From an uncultured Bacilli bacterium (GTDB lineage: Bacteria > Bacillota_I > Bacilli_A > RF39 > UBA660): a stretch of 10,590 bases of DNA. The DNA is taken from contig CAJOQL010000115.1 in NCBI GenBank assembly GCA_905236935.1, positions 1 through 10,590 of the forward strand. Direction: 5' to 3'. This document shows, piece by piece, positions 6,604 to 10,590 of the stretch. The notes below the pieces were generated by a model. The model saw only the letters and a program-made list of their open reading frames with translations, was not told the DNA's origin and did not search any database. The position numbers and the translations under genes were made by a program. The first letter of the stretch is position 1. Every line of letters begins with the position of its first letter.

Positions 6604-7436
6604 ATAATTAAGTCAGTTACTAAACCAATAATAACTCCAACAAAATAAATAATACCTAATATAGTTAAGTTTTCTTTCAAATTTTTATTATTTTTAAATA
6701 GTAATAAAATACCAAGTCCACTACCAGTTAATAAGCCTGATAAAAGAGTTCCAATAGTAATTAAACCAGATAAATATCCTTCAGTAATAATTACACTACT
6801 AGCACAATTTGGAATTAAACCTACCAAACTAGCAATAAAATATGTAAAAATATTTTTATTAAGTAAAATGTTTTCTAATTTATCTTCCCCAACTTCAAAT
6901 ATAATAAAGTTAATAAATAAATTAGCTATTAAAATAAATAATCCAATCTTTAAAGTATGTTTTAAGCTAGATATGAAAACTCCATTTTCATCACAAGTAC
7001 AATGCTCTTTTTCACATTTTTCATGGATTGTAATAGAACTATCTTTTCTTTTAATTATTAAATCCACTATAAAACCAATAATAATTCCAACAAAAACTTT
7101 AAAACCAACTATTTTTAAAAGTATTAAAATATTCACTTTTTCACTTAACATAATTGGTAACATTTCATCACTAGTAGATAAAAATACTGCAATTAAAGTT
7201 CCAATTGTTATAATTTTACTTGAAAAAAGACTTGTTGCCATTGCACTAAAACCACACTGTGGTAAGGCTCCTAAAATTCCTCCTAATAATGGACCATACT
7301 TTTTATTTTTAGCTAAAATTTTCTCACTTTTTTTCCCAAATTTGTGTTCAATTAATTCTAAAATAATAAATGTAATTAATAAGTATGGTAATAGTTTTAA
7401 AGTATCTACTAATCCATCTAATATAAACTCTTGCAT
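6600..7436 (-). CDS. Putative heavy-metal/manganese transporter (ArsP_2-like permease)
   Basis: A 278-residue polytopic membrane protein matching the family annotated as putative manganese transporter or arsenic efflux (ArsP_2, predicted 10 TM). It has two related halves: GALPQCGFSAMAT...ITIGTLIAVFLSTSDE (from about residue 56) and GLIPNCASSVIIT...ITIGTLLSGLLTGSG (from about 206). Each half carries a Pro-x-Cys motif (P59/C61, P209/C211) that may line the transport path. A hydrophilic central loop, HEKCEKEHCTCDE (138-150), is rich in His and Cys and looks metal binding. ATG at 7436 has AAAGGTGAT upstream. It follows the Fur-family gene by 15 bases, so the regulator probably controls it. The metal transported and the direction of transport cannot be read from sequence. 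Confidence 0.85.
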   Translation of the reverse strand: MQEFILDGLVDTLKLLPYLLITFIILELIEHKFGKKSEKILAKNKKYGPLLGGILGALPQCGFSAMATSLFSSKIITIGTLIAVFLSTSDEMLPIMLSEKVNILILLKIVGFKVFVGIIIGFIVDLIIKRKDSSITIHEKCEKEHCTCDENGVFISSLKHTLKIGLFILIANLFINFIIFEVGEDKLENILLNKNIFTYFIASLVGLIPNCASSVIITEGYLSGLITIGTLLSGLLTGSGLGILLLFKNNKNLKENLTILGIIYFVGVIIGLVTDLII

Positions 7437-7451
7437 AATAAATCACCTTTC

Positions 7452-7829
7452 TTACTTACATGCTTCACATAAACCATTTATAATGATGTGTTCTTTAGAC
7501 ATTTTAAACTTATGATTAACTAATATATGATTAGTTAAATCACTTATACATTCACAATCTATATGAATAAGTCTGCCACATTTTTCACATTTTAAATAAA
7601 AATGATTTTCTTCCTTGCACTTTTCTAAATATTGATAATATGTAATATTGTCTTTACCTAGACTTCTACTTACAGAGCCATCACTTTCTAATCTATCTAT
7701 TAATCTATAAATTGTAGAAAGTCCAATTTTACCATCTAATTTAGAATAAATGTCTTTAATTGTAAAATCCTTTTTTTGTTTTTTAATTAAATCAATAATT
7801 ATATCTTTTTGTTTAGTATTATAAGTCAT
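7452..7829 (-). CDS. Fur-family metal-responsive transcriptional regulator
   Basis: A 125-residue DNA-binding repressor of the Fur/Zur/PerR family. The winged helix fills the N-terminal half, with the recognition helix in GLSTIYRLIDRLESDG (residues 36-51). The dimerisation half carries two CxxC pairs, KCEKCG (C81, C84) and LCEACK (C121, C124), which form the structural zinc site of the family. Possible regulatory ligands include H76, H89, H106 and H114. An extra Cys-Glu-Cys at 92-94 is unusual. It is shorter than typical members (about 140-150 aa), lacking the usual N-terminal extension, and has one histidine where many members have a HHH run before the CxxC. The co-transcribed transporter argues for control of a divalent metal; whether it is Zur-, Mur- or Fur-like is undecided. 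Confidence 0.92.
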   Translation of the reverse strand: MTYNTKQKDIIIDLIKKQKKDFTIKDIYSKLDGKIGLSTIYRLIDRLESDGSVSRSLGKDNITYYQYLEKCKEENHFYLKCEKCGRLIHIDCECISDLTNHILVNHKFKMSKEHIIINGLCEACK

Positions 7830-7847
7830 ATGTGCCTTCTTTCAAAA

Positions 7848-7870
7848 TTAAAAATGATTTTCATTTTCAA
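7848..7870. promoter_or_regulatory. Likely Fur-family operator palindrome
   Basis: AAAATGA-TTT-TCATTTT (7851-7867) is a perfect 7-3-7 inverted repeat, extended by TT/AA on each side with one mismatched pair. It resembles the AT-rich boxes of Fur-family proteins, overlaps the expected transcription start and touches the -10 of the fur-transporter promoter. Autorepression by the encoded regulator is the natural reading. Confidence 0.6.
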
Positions 7871-7897
7871 TTATACACTAAAATAATAATAATACAA
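7870..7897 (-). promoter_or_regulatory. Promoter of the Fur-family/transporter operon
   Basis: TTGTAT (7897-7892), a 16-base spacer and perfect TATAAT (7875-7870). The sequence around the -10 is nearly the same as that of the GDPD gene promoter near 10103. Confidence 0.7.
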
Positions 7898-7920
7898 GAA
7901 AAATCTAATACTTAATTTTT

Positions 7921-7952
7921 TAAAACTAAAATGACTCAGTAATGAGCCATTT
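7921..7952 (-). terminator. Terminator after the coiled-coil protein gene
   Basis: On the minus strand AAATGGCTCA pairs with TGAGTCATTT (one G-U pair) around a TTAC loop, followed by TAGTTTTA. It lies 5 bases beyond the stop codon. Confidence 0.75.
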
Positions 7953-7956
7953 CAAA

Positions 7957-9150
7957 TTATCTTAATGATAAAGAATTTGGATTAACACTTAAATTGTTCT
8001 TTTCACAATAATCATTTAACCATTTAGAACAATTATTATGAACATTTAAATATTTACCTTCTCCATTAAATAAATATGATTTACTAAATACACTTTTTAA
8101 TCCAGTTAAAATAGAATTTCTCTTTTTAGTATAAGCAATATAACTTAATAAATCACTACCTTTATAAAATCTACAAGTATCACTAACCATATATTTAACT
8201 TTAGATCTATTTATAACATATGCTGGAATATTTCTTAATAAATTAAAAACATTAATAATAAACCTAGAACTATATTCATGAACATTCTTTAAACCATATT
8301 GTACCCTAAAAGTATTAGCACTATCTAATAAAAATCTGTCATTTGATTTTACAGCATTTTTATGATAAGTTACCTCTTCATTAGACATTATAAAATTGCA
8401 TTCTTTAACAGGTTCTTTAATCTTAGCTGGAAAACTATCAAATGATACACTTAAACTAGGTACTTCTTTTTTTACTTCTTTAGCAAAATAAAATGGATTT
8501 TCTGTTTCATTTGAATCTTTTTTTGAACTCTTATCAATCTTAAAGAAATCATCAAAAGAACACTCTTCAGAATTTAAAAATTCTTTAGCTGCTATATTGT
8601 CTTCCTCAGTAAATTCACTATTATTTTTGTATTTACTTTTATTTCTAGTATTATATTTTACTTCAGAACTTAATAATTTTTTTAACTTTTTCATTTCATC
8701 TAAAGATAAACTATCATATCTAGCCATTAAATTTTCAATTTCAGAAATTTTTTCATTTCTCTTTAAAACTCTAATATAGTTAGAAATATTTTTTCTCATC
8801 TCTTTAGTTTTTTCTTCATAAAGAGCCATTTCTTCTCTACTTATATTTCTAGTTTTTAATTCTTTTTTTATTTTACTAATTAAATAGTTAAGTTTATTTC
8901 TTAATTTTAAAATATCTTCTTCTTTATCTGCTTCTAAAACTTCCATTATAATATCTGCTAATAAAGTTTGTGTTTTAGTTAAAGCTTGAAATTTTTTAAT
9001 ACTCTTTTCATCACAATCAATAAGTTTTGATATTTGTGATAACGAATCATTATAATTTCCATTACTACTATTTAATTTTTCTTTAAGTCTACTTAATAAA
9101 TCTTTTCTTTCTGCTTTTATTTTTTCTAATCTTAATAAATCTTTATTCAT
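7957..9150 (-). CDS. Unknown coiled-coil protein, 397 aa
   Basis: No family recognised. Residues 1-165 are rich in Lys, Glu and Leu with heptad-like spacing and probably form several long helices or coiled coils. Residues about 170-250 are a polar, low-complexity linker. Residues about 252-397 look like a compact domain with more aromatics and cysteines (FIMSNEEVTYHKNAV, HEYSSRFIINVFNLL, MVSDTCRFYKGSDLLSYIAY, NCSKWLNDYCEKNNL). No signal peptide or membrane segment is visible. ATG at 9150 is used because GGAGG lies 9 bases upstream; a GTG further upstream directly abuts that site. It overlaps the 3' end of a 38-codon ORF by 8 bases, and the two share a strong promoter and a terminator. A scaffold or cytoskeleton-like role is possible, but nothing proves it. 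Confidence 0.8.
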   Translation of the reverse strand: MNKDLLRLEKIKAERKDLLSRLKEKLNSSNGNYNDSLSQISKLIDCDEKSIKKFQALTKTQTLLADIIMEVLEADKEEDILKLRNKLNYLISKIKKELKTRNISREEMALYEEKTKEMRKNISNYIRVLKRNEKISEIENLMARYDSLSLDEMKKLKKLLSSEVKYNTRNKSKYKNNSEFTEEDNIAAKEFLNSEECSFDDFFKIDKSSKKDSNETENPFYFAKEVKKEVPSLSVSFDSFPAKIKEPVKECNFIMSNEEVTYHKNAVKSNDRFLLDSANTFRVQYGLKNVHEYSSRFIINVFNLLRNIPAYVINRSKVKYMVSDTCRFYKGSDLLSYIAYTKKRNSILTGLKSVFSKSYLFNGEGKYLNVHNNCSKWLNDYCEKNNLSVNPNSLSLR

Positions 9151-9259
9151 TACCTTCACCCTCCAAACAATCTTTTATTCCTTGTAATGATTTTAAAAGT
9201 TCAATTAACGCAATCGTATCTAATTCTTTTAAATCCTTATCAGTTATAACAGTTTCCAT
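9143..9259 (-). CDS. Small protein, 38 aa, first gene of the coiled-coil operon
   Basis: An unrecognised acidic peptide, METVITDKDLKELDT followed by IALIELLKSLQGIKDCLEG. It is predicted to form one or two short amphipathic helices. ATG at 9259 has an AAAGGG site at good spacing, and the TAA overlaps the start of the 397-aa gene by 8 bases, an arrangement typical of coupled translation. It is the only ORF between the strong promoter at 9282-9310 and the large gene, which argues that it is translated. It could be a small partner protein of the 397-aa product or a translational leader. Confidence 0.6.
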   Translation of the reverse strand: METVITDKDLKELDTIALIELLKSLQGIKDCLEGEGNE

Positions 9260-9281
9260 AACTTCCCTTTCATTGGGGCTT

Positions 9282-9310
9282 ATATTATTACAATTTTTTA
9301 ATTTTGTCAA
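9282..9310 (-). promoter_or_regulatory. Promoter of the small-protein/coiled-coil operon
   Basis: Consensus TTGACA (9310-9305), a 17-base spacer and TAATAT (9287-9282). It starts 4 bases past the GDPD stop codon, and no terminator separates the two units. Confidence 0.8.
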
Positions 9311-9313
9311 ATA

Positions 9314-10081
9314 TTAATTTTTTGCAAATTTCTTTACTAATTTAACATCATCAGCAATAATATTATCAACTTTATAATCAAGCATCTTTTTTACTTCATC
9401 TTCAGTATTTATAGTCCAAACACATACTTCTTTTTGCTTGTCATGAGCTTTTTTTATAAAACCTTCTGTTATTAAATATTTATTAACACTAAAGCCATCA
9501 ACATCATATTCTAAAGCGTCTATATCAATTAAGGACATATTATAAATAGTTTTTATTTTAGGATTAATTTCTTTAGCTTTTTTTAAGTAACTATATTTAA
9601 AAGAAGATAATACTACGTTATCAGTATAATGATACTTATTTAATAAATCGATAACATCATTAACTAAATTCTTTTCTATTATTAATTCTTTAAGTTCAAT
9701 ATTTAATTTAATTCTATTTTCTTTAGCAAGTACAATAGCATCTTCTAAAAGAGGAATTTTATCATCACGATTATCCAATTTTAGTATTTCATCATATGTT
9801 AAATTAGATATTTTCTTATTTATTTTTAAAATTCTCTTTAAACTATTATCATGAGCAATTACAATTTTATTATCTTTAGTTTTACGTACATCTAATTCAA
9901 TATAATCTGCACCTAATTCTATTGCACTTTTAAAAGCTGACATAGTATTTTCATTATAATTTAAACTATCTCCACGATGAGCAGTTATACTAACTTTATC
10001 AGTATCACATATAAAATTTATTTTAAAAATTAAAAACAATAAAACATTAATTATAATTGCTATTTTTAATATAATTTTCAT
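9314..10081 (-). CDS. Glycerophosphodiester phosphodiesterase, membrane anchored
   Basis: Hydrolyses glycerophosphodiesters to glycerol 3-phosphate and an alcohol, probably on the outer face of the membrane, in phospholipid or teichoic-acid turnover. The 255 residues begin with a hydrophobic anchor or uncleaved signal (IILKIAIIINVLLFLIF, 3-19), followed by a complete GDPD TIM barrel. Catalytic and metal residues are in place: AHRGD (H35, R36), NENT (E44), ELDVRKTKDNKIVIAHD (E62, D64, H77, D78), NIELK (E129, K131) and the late VWTINTEDE motif (W222). ATG at 10081 has GGAGA upstream. It is a single gene with its own promoter and follows the terminator of the repeat-rich leader; the next operon's promoter starts right after it. 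A UgpQ/GlpQ-type role is inferred; the exact substrate is unknown. Confidence 0.95.
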   Translation of the reverse strand: MKIILKIAIIINVLLFLIFKINFICDTDKVSITAHRGDSLNYNENTMSAFKSAIELGADYIELDVRKTKDNKIVIAHDNSLKRILKINKKISNLTYDEILKLDNRDDKIPLLEDAIVLAKENRIKLNIELKELIIEKNLVNDVIDLLNKYHYTDNVVLSSFKYSYLKKAKEINPKIKTIYNMSLIDIDALEYDVDGFSVNKYLITEGFIKKAHDKQKEVCVWTINTEDEVKKMLDYKVDNIIADDVKLVKKFAKN

Positions 10082-10102
10082 TTTAAATCTCCGTTTTCAA
10101 TT

Positions 10103-10108
10103 ATTATA
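10103..10108 (-). promoter_or_regulatory. -10 element of the GDPD gene promoter
   Basis: Perfect TATAAT with only a weak T-rich -35. The segment TTTAGTGTATAAT is identical to that at the Fur-operon promoter. The leader to the ATG is about 20 bases. Confidence 0.55.
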
Positions 10109-10123
10109 CACTAAATTAAGATA

Positions 10124-10148
10124 TTTAAAAAGCAGACCTAAAGTCTGC
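10124..10148 (-). terminator. Intrinsic terminator upstream of the GDPD gene
   Basis: On the minus strand GCAGAC pairs with GTCTGC around a 5-base loop, followed by TTTTTAAAT. It ends whatever transcript crosses the repeat-rich region on its right. No full-length gene lies directly in front of it. Confidence 0.8.
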
Positions 10149-10168
10149 AATTATCACCTTCCTTTTTT

Positions 10169-10232
10169 AGTAAATATTAAATAAAGGATATACGAATAGG
10201 ATAGCTTATAAAAGAATGTTTTAATATTTACT
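10169..10232. repeat. 13-bp perfect inverted repeat with 38-base loop
   Basis: AGTAAATATTAAA (10169-10181) is the exact reverse complement of TTTAATATTTACT (10220-10232). Ten bases of the 10220-10232 arm can instead pair with TAAATATTAA at 10285-10294, so two mutually exclusive hairpins are possible in a minus-strand transcript. Confidence 0.65.
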
Positions 10233-10265
10233 TATTATATTTTTTAAATAATAGATAACTCTCAA
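10221..10265 (-). CDS. Possible leader peptide, 14 codons
   Basis: A TTG-started ORF, MRVIYYLKNIISKY, stands 6 bases after AAAGGAGG, one of the best ribosome binding sites in the window. Its 3' end overlaps the central arm of the inverted repeats, so translation would affect which hairpin forms. It is very short and starts with a weak codon; the strong ribosome binding site is the main evidence. Confidence 0.35.
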   Translation of the reverse strand: MRVIYYLKNIISKY

Positions 10266-10306
10266 TAAATTCCTCCTTTTTTATTAAATATTAATATACA
10301 ATTTTT

Positions 10307-10327
10307 TGTAAACATCTTTTGTTTACA
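10307..10327. repeat. Palindrome TGTAAAC-N7-GTTTACA (possible operator)
   Basis: Two perfect 7-base half-sites. The half at 10307-10313 contains TTTACA on the minus strand, a plausible -35 for a leader transcript, so a bound protein could block that promoter. Confidence 0.4.
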
Positions 10328-10337
10328 TCATGATAAT

Positions 10338-10387
10338 AACAGTTGAATATTAAAATTAAATTAAAAAAGAATGAATATTCAATTGTT
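10338..10387. repeat. Imperfect inverted repeat, 14-bp arms
   Basis: AACAGTTGAATATT (10338-10351) against AATATTCAATTGTT (10374-10387) differs by one G-U type change, with further partial pairing outwards. No T-tract follows on either strand, so it is not an obvious terminator. Confidence 0.6.
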
Positions 10388-10430
10388 ATAATGATAATAT
10401 GATAATAATACTTCACAAAGTATAATTAAA

Positions 10431-10473
10431 AATCTCAAGCATAATATCACTACTTAATTATATGCTTGAGATT
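10431..10473. terminator. Bidirectional-looking terminator after the right-hand gene
   Basis: AATCTCAAGCATA (10431-10443) pairs perfectly with TATGCTTGAGATT (10461-10473). On the minus strand it is followed by TTTTTAATT, and on the plus strand by AGTTTTTTATTT. It most likely ends transcription of the partial gene starting beyond the right edge. Confidence 0.8.
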
Positions 10474-10496
10474 AGTTTTTTATTTGGAATAAATAT

Positions 10497-10590
10497 TTAA
10501 CTATTTAATAAACCATTTACAACATATGGATTATTGATTGTACCATCTCCACCTTGTTCTATCGTGGCCGTGGATTTTAGAGAAACTGAA
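10497..10590 (-). CDS. C-terminal end of a surface-like protein (partial)
   Basis: Only the last 30 codons are in the window: SVSLKSTATIEQGG followed by DGTINNPYVVNGLLNS and TAA. The pattern of a beta-strand with 'SLKS', then GG-x-GT-x-x-NPY, is a tail I associate with large uncharacterised secreted or pilin-like proteins of gut Firmicutes, in which it often closes the chain. That link is from memory of similar tails and not from a defined family. The frame is supported by the stop codon lying a short distance before a strong terminator and by slightly higher GC than the flanking intergenic DNA. The start, domains and export signal lie outside the window. Confidence 0.6.
   Translation of the reverse strand, partial: SVSLKSTATIEQGGDGTINNPYVVNGLLNS

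Larger units (their letters stand above)
10149..10496. other. Repeat-rich intergenic region
   Basis: About 350 bases without a full-length gene. From high to low coordinate it contains the terminator of the right-hand gene (10431-10473), an imperfect hairpin with 14-bp arms (10338-10351 and 10374-10387), the palindrome TGTAAAC/GTTTACA with a 7-base spacer (10307-10327), a possible -35/-10 pair (TTTACA then TTTAAT), the possible 14-codon leader ORF and the 13-bp inverted repeat. The composition is extremely AT-rich, so some repeats may be chance. Confidence 0.55.

Noticed and set aside
6868..7515. 215-codon plus-strand ORF across the transporter gene
   Set aside because: It is antisense to two clear genes (the metal transporter and the Fur-family regulator), has no good ribosome binding site, and its residue pattern is the low-complexity mirror of the membrane protein.
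8597..8779. 60-codon plus-strand ORF inside the coiled-coil gene
   Set aside because: Hydrophobic product explained as the reverse strand of Lys/Glu-rich helices; no ribosome binding site.
10097..10150. 17-codon TTG ORF after an AAGGTGAT site
   Set aside because: It would be translated through the GCAGAC/GTCTGC terminator hairpin and the GDPD -10 element, the start is only 2 bases from the site, and the start codon is weak; more likely incidental.
10387..10483. Possible plus-strand small RNA from TATAAT at 10387 to the terminator hairpin
   Set aside because: No -35 and no extended -10, in DNA so AT-rich that TATAAT is expected by chance; the hairpin is better explained as the terminator of the right-hand gene.
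1..10590. CRISPR array, insertion sequence with transposase, or prophage genes
   Set aside because: No regularly spaced direct repeats, no transposase or integrase motifs and no phage structural genes were seen on either strand.
1..10590. Alternative genetic code (TGA as Trp), considered because of the Mollicutes-like composition
   Set aside because: The large genes are intact without internal TGA codons and tryptophan is written TGG where I checked, so nothing here calls for a non-standard code.

Overview
The window is a very AT-rich stretch of chromosome from a low-GC Firmicutes-type bacterium. A gut-associated, uncultured Bacilli/Mollicutes-like lineage is likely. The evidence is the base composition, Shine-Dalgarno sites of the AAGGAGG/AAGGTGAT type, a T-box riboswitch, the YmfF/YmfH pair of M16 peptidase homologues and a SpoIIP homologue. 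TAA dominates the stop codons, and tryptophan is written TGG where I checked. The lineage is an inference. All protein genes I can support lie on the minus strand, so the text below reads from high coordinate to low.

Right end (10590-9314): the last 30 residues of a surface-like protein end at a strong hairpin terminator. Next comes a 346-base gene-poor stretch full of inverted repeats. It holds a possible 14-codon leader ORF behind a near-perfect ribosome binding site, two competing hairpins and an intrinsic terminator. It is followed by a membrane-anchored glycerophosphodiester phosphodiesterase with its own promoter.

9310-7921: a two-gene transcription unit with a TTGACA/TAATAT promoter. 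It encodes a 38-residue peptide that overlaps the start of a 397-residue coiled-coil protein of unknown function, and it ends at a hairpin terminator.

7900-6578: a Fur-family metal regulator and a polytopic metal transporter of the ArsP_2/'putative manganese transporter' type. A palindrome over the promoter is a likely autoregulatory operator, and a terminator closes the unit.

6560-4012: a SpoIIP-like peptidoglycan hydrolase, an overlapping 110-residue single-span membrane protein, a sugar-transfer-type ATP-grasp protein and a tRNA-Arg(UCU) gene with its own promoter and terminator. The first three look like one operon with a cell-envelope or sporulation theme.

3980-3833: the only plus-strand element I can support. 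It is a 146-base sequence that folds into a long closing stem with two inner hairpins, carries an extended -10 promoter and ends in a U-tract. It could be a small structured RNA or a MITE-like element.

3722-1160: the inactive (YmfF) and active (YmfH) M16 peptidase homologues, overlapping, behind one promoter.

1140-1 (left end): a serine-specific T-box leader controls a small DUF1653 protein and serS, which runs off the left edge. The unusual parts are the placement of DUF1653 inside the serine T-box operon, the plus-strand structured element, the peptide/coiled-coil protein pair and the repeat-rich leader near the right edge.
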